From Poindextera sp035604135 (GTDB lineage: Bacteria > Pseudomonadota > Alphaproteobacteria > Caulobacterales > Caulobacteraceae), in assembly GCA_035604135.1 (NCBI GenBank), contig DATNJB010000025.1:22963-86962 (forward strand): a DNA stretch of 64,000 nucleotides, written 5' to 3'. Below the pieces are notes generated by a model that worked only from the letters and a program-made list of their open reading frames with translations, made no database searches and was not told where the DNA came from. Made by a program: the position numbers and the translations under genes. Of the stretch, positions 28,285-36,707 are shown piece after piece (within the stretch, counting starts at the first letter, position 1; every line of letters starts with the position of its first letter).

Positions 28285-30258
28285 CTAGACGCTCACCTGG
28301 GTTCCCATCTCCAGCACCCGCCCCGGCGGGATCTGGTAGAAATCGGTCGGATTTGCGGCGTTCTTGGCGAGCAGGATGAAGAGCCTGTCCTGCAGCCGCG
28401 CGAGCCCATGGCGCAGGTTCGCCACCACCGTCCGGCGTCCTAAGAAGAACGACGTCGACATCATGTCGAAGGAGATCCCGAGCTTGCGGCAGGCGGCGAG
28501 CGCCCGGGGGACGTTCGGCCGCTCCATGAAGCCATAGGTCACCCTCATGCGGGTGAAGCTCTCGTCGATCGGCTCAAGCTCGATCCGCTCGTCGTCGGCC
28601 ACGCGCGGCGTGTCGGCCGTGGCCACGGTCAGGATCACGTTCCGCTCGTGCAGCACCCGATTGTGCTTGAGGTTGTGCATGAGCGCGCCGGGCGCATGGT
28701 CGGGATCGGAGGTAAGGTAGACCGCGGTTCCCGCGACCCGGTGCGGCGGTCTCGCCTTCAGCATGGCGATGAACTCGAGCAGGGCCGGGCTGTCGCGCCG
28801 GGCGCGAGCGGTAACGAGATCGCTGCCGCGCACCCACGTCCACATGACGAAGAACAGCGCGATCCCCAGGACCAGGGGCATCGCTGCCCCGGAGAGGATC
28901 TTCAGCGAGTTGGCGGCGAGGAAGGTGACGTCCAACGCCCAGAGCGGGCCGATCAGCGCCAGCGCCCCGGCGAGCGGCCAGCGCCAGCGACGGCGCACGA
29001 CGACGAAGGCCAGCGAGGTGGTCACCACCATGGTGCCGGTGACGGCAAGCCCGTAGGCCTGACCCAGGTTGTCCGAGCTCTTGAACACGGCGATCAGGAG
29101 TACGACGCCGATCGCCAGCATCAGGTTGATCTGCGGCAGGTAGATCTGCCCGGCGGTGGTCTCCGAGGTCCGCTGGATCACCATGCGTGGGAGCAAGCCC
29201 AGCTGCATCGCCTGCTGGGTCATGGAAAAGGCGCCGGTGATCACCGCCTGGCTGGCTATGACCGTCGCCGCCGTGGCCAACAGCACCATCGGCGCGCGCA
29301 CGAGCTCGGGCGTCATGCGGAAAAACCAGTCGACGTCGCCCACCGGCTGGCCGGCCGCGTGCTTGAGCACCTCGAGCGCGAAGCCGCCCTGGCCTAGGTA
29401 GTTCAGCGTCAAGCACGGCAGGACGAGCCAGAGCCAGGCGGCCTGGATCGGCCAGCGGCCGAAGTGGCCCATGTCGGCGTAGAGCGCCTCGGCCCCGGTC
29501 ACGGTCAGGAACACAGAGCCCAGCACGAAGAAACTGGTCAGCCCATGCCGCAGGAGGAAGCCCACGGCGTAGGTCGGGCTGATCGCGAGCAGGATGCCGG
29601 GCTGGCCGACGAGATGCAGCAGGCCGGTCGCCGCGATGCAGGCGAACCAGAAGATCAGGATCGGCCCGAAATAACGCGCGACGCCAGCCGTGCCGCGCGA
29701 CTGCACGAGGAAGAGCCCGGTGAGGATCACCAGACTGGTGACGATCACCACGCTCAGGCTGACGCTGTTGCTTAAGCCGGGCACGGTGCGCAGGCCTTCG
29801 ACGGCCGACAGCACCGAGATGGCCGGAGTGATGATGGAGTCGCCGTAGAACAAGGCCGCGCCGGCGACGCCGAGGAAGAAGACCAGCGTCGTTCGCCGGC
29901 CGATCGCGTGCTGGGCCAGGGCCATCAGCGACAGCACGCCCCCCTCGCCCTTGTTGTCGGCGCGCATCAGGAAGAGGACGTACTTGACCGTGACCACCAT
30001 GATCAGCGCCCAGAGCGCGAGCGAGACGACGCCGAACACGGCCTCCGCCTGCACGCCGTGCGCGGCGCTCGCCTGTTGCAGGGCCTGGCGAAAAGCGTAG
30101 AGCGGGCTCGTCCCGATGTCGCCGAACACCACGCCCACCGCGCCCACCGCCATCGGCAGGAAGCGGGCGTGCGGAACGCCATTCGCGGTCTGGGGGGCGG
30201 GTTCGGCGGGGATCTGAGCGGCTAAAGATCGGGCGGCGCGGCGTGGCTCGCCAGGCAT
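28285..30258 (-). CDS. kup: Kup-family potassium transporter
   Basis: 657 residues from ATG 30258. The first membrane segments carry the Kup signature VGVVFGDIGTSPLYAFRQAL, then WALIMVVTVKYVLFLMRADNKGEGGVLSLMALA, and about twelve hydrophobic segments in all followed by a cytoplasmic tail of roughly 180 residues. The start was placed at 30258 because GGAG lies 10 bases upstream; longer versions to ATG 30330 or TTG 30339 have no ribosome site. Low-affinity K+ uptake across the inner membrane is expected. Confidence 0.92.
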   Translation of the reverse strand: MPGEPRRAARSLAAQIPAEPAPQTANGVPHARFLPMAVGAVGVVFGDIGTSPLYAFRQALQQASAAHGVQAEAVFGVVSLALWALIMVVTVKYVLFLMRADNKGEGGVLSLMALAQHAIGRRTTLVFFLGVAGAALFYGDSIITPAISVLSAVEGLRTVPGLSNSVSLSVVIVTSLVILTGLFLVQSRGTAGVARYFGPILIFWFACIAATGLLHLVGQPGILLAISPTYAVGFLLRHGLTSFFVLGSVFLTVTGAEALYADMGHFGRWPIQAAWLWLVLPCLTLNYLGQGGFALEVLKHAAGQPVGDVDWFFRMTPELVRAPMVLLATAATVIASQAVITGAFSMTQQAMQLGLLPRMVIQRTSETTAGQIYLPQINLMLAIGVVLLIAVFKSSDNLGQAYGLAVTGTMVVTTSLAFVVVRRRWRWPLAGALALIGPLWALDVTFLAANSLKILSGAAMPLVLGIALFFVMWTWVRGSDLVTARARRDSPALLEFIAMLKARPPHRVAGTAVYLTSDPDHAPGALMHNLKHNRVLHERNVILTVATADTPRVADDERIELEPIDESFTRMRVTYGFMERPNVPRALAACRKLGISFDMMSTSFFLGRRTVVANLRHGLARLQDRLFILLAKNAANPTDFYQIPPGRVLEMGTQVSV

Positions 30259-30372
30259 TCGGTCGCTGCTCCGGGGATGGCGGGCGGATGTCCCGCGCGT
30301 TCCGGGCGGCGCGATACGCCGCTCCGCCATCCGGCGCAAGCGGGCAGACCGCCGCAGCGGCAGGCGATCGCA

Positions 30373-33300
30373 TCAGTGGAAGTCGCGCGAGCGCGGCAGA
30401 ACCCTGGCGTCGCGGGGATGGCGATGACGTTCGTGCTCGCGCGTGCTGCGGTCCCTCGAGTCAGCCGACGCCGAGGCCGCCCCGTCGCCATGCGAGCGCG
30501 GGGGATTGAGCGGCGGAGCGGACAGCAGGGCGAGGTCGGCGGTGCGGTCCTCGATCGTCTGGGCGACCAGGTGGGTGACATAGCCCGCGCCGTCCGGCGC
30601 ATGCTGGACCAGGCCGCGCACGATCACCATGCGCGCGCCCATGACCACCGGGCGGAAGCGTTCGAACGCCTTTGGCCAGACGATCGCGTTGGCGACACCG
30701 GTCTCGTCCTCCAGCGTCATGAACACCACCCCGTGCGCCGAGCCGGGCCGCTGGCGGACGAGCACGACCCCGGCCACGGCGGCGCGGGAATTCTCCGGCG
30801 CATCCTTGAGCTGACCCGCCGGCATGACGCCCACGGCGGCCATTCGCTTACGGAGGAAGCTCATGGGGTGCGCCTTCAGCGACAAGCGGATGGTCTCGTA
30901 GTCGTTGACCACCTCCTCCGAGAGCGGCGCGACCGGCAGCGCCGGCGGAGGCGGGCCGTCCGCCTCCTCGAGGCCGGCGAAGGCGAAGAGCGGGACGGTG
31001 CTTCCGCCGGGGATCCCGCGCGCGGCCCACAGGCCCGGCCGGCGCGTCAGGTCGAGCGAGTTCAGCGCGTCCGCCGCGGCCAGCGCGTCCAGCGCATGGC
31101 CCGGCAGCCCCGCTCCGCCCTCGAGCATGACGCGGGCCTTCAGCTCGTCCAGCGACCGGAACGGCCCGCCCGTCGCGCGCGCCGCCATGATCGCCACCGC
31201 CCACGCCTCACGGAATCCATCGATCTGCCGCAGGCCCAGGCGGACGGCGCGAGGCGGCGCCTCTTCCGAGGACCCTTTCTCCATCGAACTTCTCCCACAG
31301 GGAGAAGGGGGGGACCCTTGCGTAGCAAGGGGGCGATGAGGGGTTACGGCAGTGGGGGTTTGCCTGAGAGGCCGTAACCCCTCCCCGCTCGCGCCGGCTT
31401 CGCCGTCGCTCGTCCCCTCCCTCTGGGAGGGGGATTCTAAGGTGCAGTCCCAGTCGCTTTCATTCACGTCGGGATGGCGGACTTCGACGCCGTGGTCCTT
31501 GGCGTCGCGGACGATCTGGGCGGGGGCGTAGAAGCCCATGGGCTGGCTGTTCAGCAGAGCCGCGGCAAACACCTCCGGGTACGCCCATTTGATCCAGGCC
31601 GAGACGTAGACCAGGTGAGCGAAGGCGGCGGCGTGGCTTTCGGGGAAGCCATAGTCGCCGAAACCCTTGATCTGGCTGAAGCAGTTCTGGGCGAATTCGG
31701 GATCGTAGCCGCGCGCCACCATGCGGCTGACCATCATGTCCTCGTAGCTGCCGATCGTGCCGTTGCGGCGGAAGGTGGCCATGGCGCGGCGAAGGCCGTT
31801 CGCCTCGTCGCCGGAGAACTTCGCGGCCTCCATGGCGATGCGCATCGCCTGCTCCTGGAAAAGCGGCACGCCGAGGGTCTTGCCCAGCACGCGCTTCAAT
31901 TCGTCCGCATCCCCGTGCTCCGGCGAAGGCACGGGAAACGCAATTGAATAGGCGCCGCCCTTCGCCTCGACCGCGCGCTTCTCCGAGCGGCGGTTCAGGT
32001 AGGGGTGCACCATGTTGCCCTGAATCGGCCCTGGACGGACGATCGCGACCTCGACCACCAGGTCGTAGAAGGTGCGAGGGCGAAGACGCGGCAGCATGCT
32101 CATCTGCGCGCGGCTCTCCACCTGGAAGACCCCGAGCGAGTCGGCCTTGCACAACATGTCGTAGACCCGCGGCTCCTCCCTGGGCAGGGTGGCGAGGTCG
32201 AGGTCGACGCCGTAGTGCTCGCGCATCAGCACGAAGCTCTTGCGGATCGCCGTCAGCATGCCGAGCGCGAGCACGTCGACCTTCATGATCTTCAGCTCGT
32301 CGATGTCGTCCTTGTCCCACTCGATGAAGGTGCGGTCGTCCATCGCCGCGTTGCCGATCGGGACCGTCTCGGTGAGCGGCCCCTGGGTCAGCACGAACCC
32401 GCCGACGTGCTGCGACAGGTGGCGGGGAAAGCGGATCAGGTCCTCGGTCAGTTCGAGCGCGAGCTTGAGTCGGGGATCCTCGCGCCTGAGGCCCGTCGCA
32501 TCGACGTGCCCTTCCTCGACCTTCGCGCCATAGGAGCCCCAGACGGTGTTGGCGAGCTGGGCGGTGACGTCCTCGGTCAAGCCCAGCGCCTTGCCGACGT
32601 CGCGGATCGCCGAGCGCGGGCGGTAGTGGATGACGGTGGCGCAGATCGCCGCGCGATGGCGGCCGTAACGCTTGAAGACATATTGCATCACCTCCTCGCG
32701 CCGCTCGTGCTCGAAGTCGACGTCGATGTCCGGCGGTTCGCTGCGCTCCTCGGAGATGAAGCGCTCGAACAGAACGTCCTGTTGCGTCGGATCGACCGAG
32801 GTGACGCCGAGGCAAAAGCAGACCACGGAGTTTGCCGCCGATCCGCGCCCCTGGCAGAGGATCTCGCGCCCCGGCTCGCGCGCCCAGGCGACGATGTCAT
32901 GCACGGTAAGAAAGTACGGGGCGTAGCGCACCTTCTCGATGAGGGTCAGTTCCTTCTCGAGCAGGGCTAGGATCTTGGCGGGGATTCCATTGGGGTAGCG
33001 CTGCTCGGCGCCCTTGAACGCCAGCTCGCGCAGGTGTCCGTCCGGTGTCTTACCGGGTGGAACCGGCTCGTCCGGATAAACGTAGCTGAGCTCGTCCAAG
33101 GAAAAACGACAGGCCCGGACGATGTCGAGCGTGCGCGCCAGGGCGGCCTCGTGGCCCTTGAACAGGCGAGCCATCTCCTGCGGCGGTTTTACGAACCGCT
33201 CGGCATTCGCCTGCAGTCGAAAGCCCGCCTCGTCGATCGTTGTCTTCTCGCGGATGCAGGTCAGCACGTCCTGCAAGAGGCGGCGCTCGAAGTGGTGGTA

Positions 33301-33891
33301 GAGGACGGCGTTGGTGGCGACCATCGGCGCGCCTGTGTGGCTGGCGATGGCGGCGAGGCGGTTGAGCCGGGCGCGATCGTCGCCCCGGTGGGTCGGCGAG
33401 GCGGCGAGATAGAGCTCGTCCGGCCAGGCCGCGCGCCAGGCGCCCAGGCGCGTCTCGAACGCCTCGTCGAAGGCGACCGGCGCCGGCGCGAGCGCGATCA
33501 TCCCCTCAGCTAACGCCGCCGCCTGTTCGAAGCGCAGGTGACACTCGCCCTTGGCGATCGCGCCGCCCTCGGCCCCGACCTCCCACCCTTCGATCCCGCT
33601 CTTGCCGATGGAGAGCAGGCGACACAGCCGTCCGTAGGCAGACCGATCGCGCGGATAGACGATCAACTCAGCGCCATTGGTGAAGACCAACCGGCAGCCG
33701 ATCAGGAGTGGAAGGCCGCATTGCTTGGCCGCGGCGTGGGCGCGGACCACGCCGGCCAGGGTGTTGCGGTCGGCGATCCCGATGGCGGCAAGCCCGAGCG
33801 CCTTGGCCTGGTCAACGAGCTCGCCCGCATGCGAGCCGCCCTCGAGGAAGCTGAAATTGGAGCGGATGTCGAGCTCGGCGTAGGCGCTCAT
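30373..33891 (-). CDS. dnaE2: Error-prone DNA polymerase III alpha subunit DnaE2 (with in-frame insertion)
   Basis: 1172 residues, the catalytic polymerase of SOS mutagenesis. Order: PHP domain (YAELDIRSNFSFLEGGSHAGEL... GIADRNTLAG), palm with PPDIDVDFEHERREEV (catalytic Asp pair near residue 415), then the finger domain, helix-hairpin-helix (RLGLRQIDGF) and OB domain (VAGVVLVRQRPGSAHGVVFMTLEDETG). About 48 extra residues near 820-868 come from a palindromic repeat inserted in frame. The ATG overlaps the imuB stop (ATGA). It acts with ImuA and ImuB under LexA control. Confidence 0.95.
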   Translation of the reverse strand: MSAYAELDIRSNFSFLEGGSHAGELVDQAKALGLAAIGIADRNTLAGVVRAHAAAKQCGLPLLIGCRLVFTNGAELIVYPRDRSAYGRLCRLLSIGKSGIEGWEVGAEGGAIAKGECHLRFEQAAALAEGMIALAPAPVAFDEAFETRLGAWRAAWPDELYLAASPTHRGDDRARLNRLAAIASHTGAPMVATNAVLYHHFERRLLQDVLTCIREKTTIDEAGFRLQANAERFVKPPQEMARLFKGHEAALARTLDIVRACRFSLDELSYVYPDEPVPPGKTPDGHLRELAFKGAEQRYPNGIPAKILALLEKELTLIEKVRYAPYFLTVHDIVAWAREPGREILCQGRGSAANSVVCFCLGVTSVDPTQQDVLFERFISEERSEPPDIDVDFEHERREEVMQYVFKRYGRHRAAICATVIHYRPRSAIRDVGKALGLTEDVTAQLANTVWGSYGAKVEEGHVDATGLRREDPRLKLALELTEDLIRFPRHLSQHVGGFVLTQGPLTETVPIGNAAMDDRTFIEWDKDDIDELKIMKVDVLALGMLTAIRKSFVLMREHYGVDLDLATLPREEPRVYDMLCKADSLGVFQVESRAQMSMLPRLRPRTFYDLVVEVAIVRPGPIQGNMVHPYLNRRSEKRAVEAKGGAYSIAFPVPSPEHGDADELKRVLGKTLGVPLFQEQAMRIAMEAAKFSGDEANGLRRAMATFRRNGTIGSYEDMMVSRMVARGYDPEFAQNCFSQIKGFGDYGFPESHAAAFAHLVYVSAWIKWAYPEVFAAALLNSQPMGFYAPAQIVRDAKDHGVEVRHPDVNESDWDCTLESPSQREGTSDGEAGASGEGLRPLRQTPTAVTPHRPLATQGSPPSPCGRSSMEKGSSEEAPPRAVRLGLRQIDGFREAWAVAIMAARATGGPFRSLDELKARVMLEGGAGLPGHALDALAAADALNSLDLTRRPGLWAARGIPGGSTVPLFAFAGLEEADGPPPPALPVAPLSEEVVNDYETIRLSLKAHPMSFLRKRMAAVGVMPAGQLKDAPENSRAAVAGVVLVRQRPGSAHGVVFMTLEDETGVANAIVWPKAFERFRPVVMGARMVIVRGLVQHAPDGAGYVTHLVAQTIEDRTADLALLSAPPLNPPRSHGDGAASASADSRDRSTREHERHRHPRDARVLPRSRDFH
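31289..31432 (-). repeat. Four-hairpin palindromic repeat inserted in frame within dnaE2
   Basis: The segment consists of four perfect inverted repeats: CTTCTCCC/GGGAGAAG (31289-31307), CCCTTGC/GCAAGGG (31315-31331), AGGGGTTACGGC/GCCGTAACCCCT (31339-31350 and 31371-31382) and CCCCTCCC/GGGAGGGG (31414-31432). Its length, 144 bases, is exactly 48 codons, and the reading frame passes through without a stop. It is placed between DWDCTLE and PPRAVRLGLRQ, two stretches that belong together in DnaE2. It resembles the intergenic palindromic repeats of alphaproteobacteria and the protein-coding palindromic elements of Rickettsia. Confidence 0.85.
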
Positions 33892-35474
33892 GCGAACACG
33901 CCCGCGATCCACCACGTGGGCGCGCGATCGGCATTCTCGCGACCGTAGAGCCCCTCGCGATAGAGCCAGTAGCGGCGCCCCGTCTCGTCCTCGACACGAT
34001 AGTAGTCGCGCGTGCGCGGGCGCTTGGCCTCGTTGGCCGCCGGCCGCCACCATTCCGCGCCCAGCCGCTCGGGCCCCTCGGCCTTGACCACCCGTCTCGA
34101 CGCGCGCCGCCAGACGAAGCGGGCGGGGACGCCGTCCGGCAGCTCGGCGATGGTGGTCACCGGCTCGGGCGGCTCGAACAAGAGGATCGGGCGCAGGCGA
34201 GCCTCATCCCGCTCGGGCGGCGGGCTGGGGCTGGGTCCGGCCGGCGTCCAGGCCTCGCTGAGTTCCGGGACCCAGCTTTCCTTGGGCTGCGGGCGGCGGA
34301 CCTGGCCTTCGCCAAGCTTGGCCTCGAGGCGGTCGATCAGGGCAGCGAGCGCATGGAGGGAGGCCTGCCCGGGGGACGCATCCAGCTCCGCCTCGCGCGC
34401 CTCGACGGTCTCGGCCTTTTCCGCCGAGAGCATGAGCGCATCCAGCCCAAAGCCGAGATCGAGCCGCTCCAGGCCCTTCTCGCGCAGCAGCCTGACGAGA
34501 TGCTCGGCCCCCGCCGCCGGCGCGCTCAAACCCGCCTCGAGCATCGTCGCACGCCCGTCGACGCGGAAGCCGGTGAGGCGCAACCGCCGCGCGCCCTGCC
34601 CGTCGCGCCCGAGCGCCGACGCCAGAGCCTCGGCCAGCCTGGGCAGGTGGAAGGCCACGCCGTCCACATCCATCACCGGCTCGGCGAAGGGGACCCAGAC
34701 GCGGTAAAGCGGGGGTGGCCGCACGGGATCGAGCGGTTCGGCCAAGGTCCCCAGCGCCTGGTCCAGCCGCTCGACGACGCGAAAACCCGCCTCGCCGCGG
34801 AACCGGCGCGCCAGACCGGCGCGCGGCAGGCCATAGAGATTGCCGATCGTCTTCAGGCCGAAGCGCTTCAGAAGCGAGAGCGCCTTGGCCTCGAGCCTCA
34901 AGGCCTCGACCGGCAGGAGGGCGAGCGCCTCGCGCGTGCGGCCGGCCGGCGCGATCGTCTCCGCGGCGGTGGAGAACCGGGCGAGCGCCCAGGCGGCGGC
35001 CGGCGTATCGGCGATGGCCAGGCGCGCGGGGATGCCGGCTGCGTGCAGCCGTCCACGCAGGTCGGAAAGCAGCGACCGCTCGCCGCCGAATAGATGCGCA
35101 GCCCCGGTCATGTCGAGGAACAGCCCCTCGAAGCCGGGCATGAGCTCGTCGGCAGCGACAGAAGGGGAAAACCGTTCGGCCCAGAGCGCCAGGCGCCTCA
35201 GCGCATCGCGGTCGCGCTCGGCCTCCGCCGGCGCGCTGATCAGCTGCGGGGTCATGGCGCAGGCGTCTGCGTGCGCCTGACCGCGCCACAAGCCGAGCGC
35301 GCGCGCGGACGCGTTCAGGGCAAGCAAGCTCAGCCCGTTCACGCCCTTTTCGACAAGAGCGAAAGGCGCCCCCTCAGGCGGCCTGGGGTGCGAGGCGTCC
35401 GTCCCGTCCGGCTGCGGCCTCATCCAGACCGTGACCGGCCAGTCCGGCAACCACGCCGAGACGACCCGTTTCAT
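33888..35474 (-). CDS. imuB: ImuB, inactive Y-family polymerase-like mutasome subunit
   Basis: 528 residues, homologous to Y-family translesion polymerases through thumb and little-finger regions, e.g. LFGGERSLLSDLRGRLHAAGIPARLAIADTPAAAWALARF and LKRFGLKTIGNLYGLPRAGLARRF. In place of the DxDxFFASVE catalytic start there is VSAWLPDWPVTVW, so the polymerase site is lost, as expected for ImuB. It recruits DnaE2 to the beta clamp and ImuA. The C-terminus is rich in Pro and Arg. The stop overlaps dnaE2 (ATGA) and the start overlaps the end of imuA by 101 bases. Confidence 0.94.
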   Translation of the reverse strand: MKRVVSAWLPDWPVTVWMRPQPDGTDASHPRPPEGAPFALVEKGVNGLSLLALNASARALGLWRGQAHADACAMTPQLISAPAEAERDRDALRRLALWAERFSPSVAADELMPGFEGLFLDMTGAAHLFGGERSLLSDLRGRLHAAGIPARLAIADTPAAAWALARFSTAAETIAPAGRTREALALLPVEALRLEAKALSLLKRFGLKTIGNLYGLPRAGLARRFRGEAGFRVVERLDQALGTLAEPLDPVRPPPLYRVWVPFAEPVMDVDGVAFHLPRLAEALASALGRDGQGARRLRLTGFRVDGRATMLEAGLSAPAAGAEHLVRLLREKGLERLDLGFGLDALMLSAEKAETVEAREAELDASPGQASLHALAALIDRLEAKLGEGQVRRPQPKESWVPELSEAWTPAGPSPSPPPERDEARLRPILLFEPPEPVTTIAELPDGVPARFVWRRASRRVVKAEGPERLGAEWWRPAANEAKRPRTRDYYRVEDETGRRYWLYREGLYGRENADRAPTWWIAGVFA

Positions 35475-36069
35475 CGTCCTGCTCCAGGAGCCAGGCGCCG
35501 GGCGGTCCGTCTCTGCGGCGAACCAGCTCGGCGCTCAAACGCACGCGTCCCGGCGCGTCCGCATCGAAACCATTCAGCGCCGAGGGACCGCATCGGATTC
35601 GCCAGCGGCGCCGGGCCGCGCTCAAATCCCCGCCCGCTCCCGCGCGCAGGATGACGCCAACGGCTGCCCCGGCGCGGGCGGCGAAGTCCAGCCGGCGCGT
35701 GGCCACGAACGGCGGCGCCTCGACGGTTGCGAGCCCGCCTGCGACCGCGCCCGACTTCAGCGCCTCCTCCAGCGCCCAAAGCGCCTCGGCCTCCCGCGCG
35801 GTCCTCACCCAGATCAGCCGTTTGGCCGTCGCGCCCCAGGCTCCGAGCCCGCGCGCGAAGGGGCGGCCGCGCTCGCGCAGCCAATCGGCCGTCGTGACCA
35901 GAACGAGCGGTCGCGGGTCATTGGCCTCAGTCAGGCGCGAAAGCGAAAAGCCGAGGGCCGCCGCGGCGTCCATCGGCTCGCCCGCCCCCACTTCTTCCAG
36001 CGGCTCGCTGGCGCGCGGGAAGACCGCGGGATCGACGATTGCGGGACGTTCGAACAGAGCAAGGGACAT
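35374..36069 (-). CDS. imuA: ImuA mutasome subunit (SulA/RecA-like)
   Basis: 231 residues, the first gene of the SOS mutagenesis cassette. It belongs to the ImuA family, distantly related to RecA/SulA; it shows DPRPLVLVTTADWLRERGRPFARGL and LIWVRTAREAEALWALEEALKSGAVAGGL (the DnaA/RecA-like core) and LSAELVRRRDGPPGAWLLEQDDE near the end. ImuA is needed for DnaE2-dependent mutagenesis. ATG at 36069; a LexA site begins 15 bases upstream. Its 3' end is out of frame with imuB and overlaps it by 101 bases, unusually long. Confidence 0.92.
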   Translation of the reverse strand: MSLALFERPAIVDPAVFPRASEPLEEVGAGEPMDAAAALGFSLSRLTEANDPRPLVLVTTADWLRERGRPFARGLGAWGATAKRLIWVRTAREAEALWALEEALKSGAVAGGLATVEAPPFVATRRLDFAARAGAAVGVILRAGAGGDLSAARRRWRIRCGPSALNGFDADAPGRVRLSAELVRRRDGPPGAWLLEQDDETGRLGVVAGLAGHGLDEAAAGRDGRLAPQAA

Positions 36070-36083
36070 TGCGGACGACCTTT

Positions 36084-36098
36084 GTTCTTACTTTGTTC
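36084..36098 (-). promoter_or_regulatory. LexA (SOS) box upstream of imuA
   Basis: The 15-base sequence GTTCTTACTTTGTTC is an exact match to the alphaproteobacterial LexA direct repeat GTTC-N7-GTTC. It lies 15 bases upstream of the imuA start, where LexA would block the promoter of the imuA-imuB-dnaE2 operon until DNA damage. Confidence 0.93.
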
Positions 36099-36179
36099 TC
36101 GTTCCGACATGGGAGTCAAGAGCGTCAGGAACCTTCAGCGTGCGCGTGGGTTCCACGGCCGAGGGGGACTCAGAGGCCC

Positions 36180-36535
36180 ATGCCGACCATTGCCGCACGC
36201 ATCGCGCCGATCATCCTGCTCGTGGCTCGAACGTCTTCATGACCTTTGCCTGGTACGGCCACCTGAGGTTCAAGGACCGGCCGCTCTGGCTGGTCATCCT
36301 CGCCGGGTGGGGGATCGCCTTTTTCGAGTACTGCCTCGCCGTCCCGGCCAACCGATACGGCAGCGCCGTCTATGACCCCATGGAGCTGAAGGCGATCCAG
36401 GAGGTGATCACGCTCGCCATCTTCGCGATCTTCGCCGCGACCTATCTCGGCCAGAAGATCACGATCAATCACGTCATCGGCTTTGCGCTCATCGCCGCAG
36501 GCGCAGTCTTCGTGTTCCGCGCCCCGTTCGCTTAA
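36180..36535 (+). pseudogene. DMT/DUF486-type small membrane protein, single-base frameshift
   Basis: The gene starts ATG 36180 (MPTIAARIAPIILLVA). At 36226-36227 one base is missing: the following sequence reads SNVFMTFAWYGHLRFKDRPLWLVILAGWGIAFFEYCLAVPANRYGSAVYDPMELKAIQEVITLAIFAIFAATYLGQKI, a DUF486 protein in the +1 frame. Restoring the base would give a protein of about 118 residues with four membrane segments, the normal size of the family. The first frame otherwise stops after a few codons. No homopolymer is involved, so sequencing error or real decay are both possible. Confidence 0.8.
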
Positions 36536-36551
36536 GCCCCTTTACGTGGTG

Positions 36552-36704
36552 TTAACCATAACTGGCGCGACTCTCGCTTAAGGGCGGAGGGCGTTGTGGG
36601 TCATCCACAGAAGATCGGCGAAACGCTATATTTAGCGATAGCGCCGCGTTTACACGCTAGGAATCGGTGGTTAGCGTCCCAATCCTGGGCTGGGAGACCG
36701 ATTC
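36552..36704 (+). promoter_or_regulatory. Cell-cycle regulatory region upstream of the podJ-like gene
   Basis: Within about 150 bases lie TTAACCAT (36552-36559), the CtrA half-site form; three GANTC CcrM sites (36569-36573 GACTC, 36661-36665 GAATC, 36700-36704 GATTC); and TCATCCACA (36601-36609), one base from the DnaA consensus TTATCCACA. The same inputs (GcrA/CcrM and DnaA) are described for podJ in Caulobacter crescentus. A second, full CtrA repeat is not seen. Confidence 0.7.
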
Positions 36705-36707
36705 GCG

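Noticed and set aside
31289..31432. CRISPR or transposon end in dnaE2
   Set aside because: The hairpins differ from each other and have no regular spacers, target-site duplication or transposase, so a palindromic repeat is the better reading.
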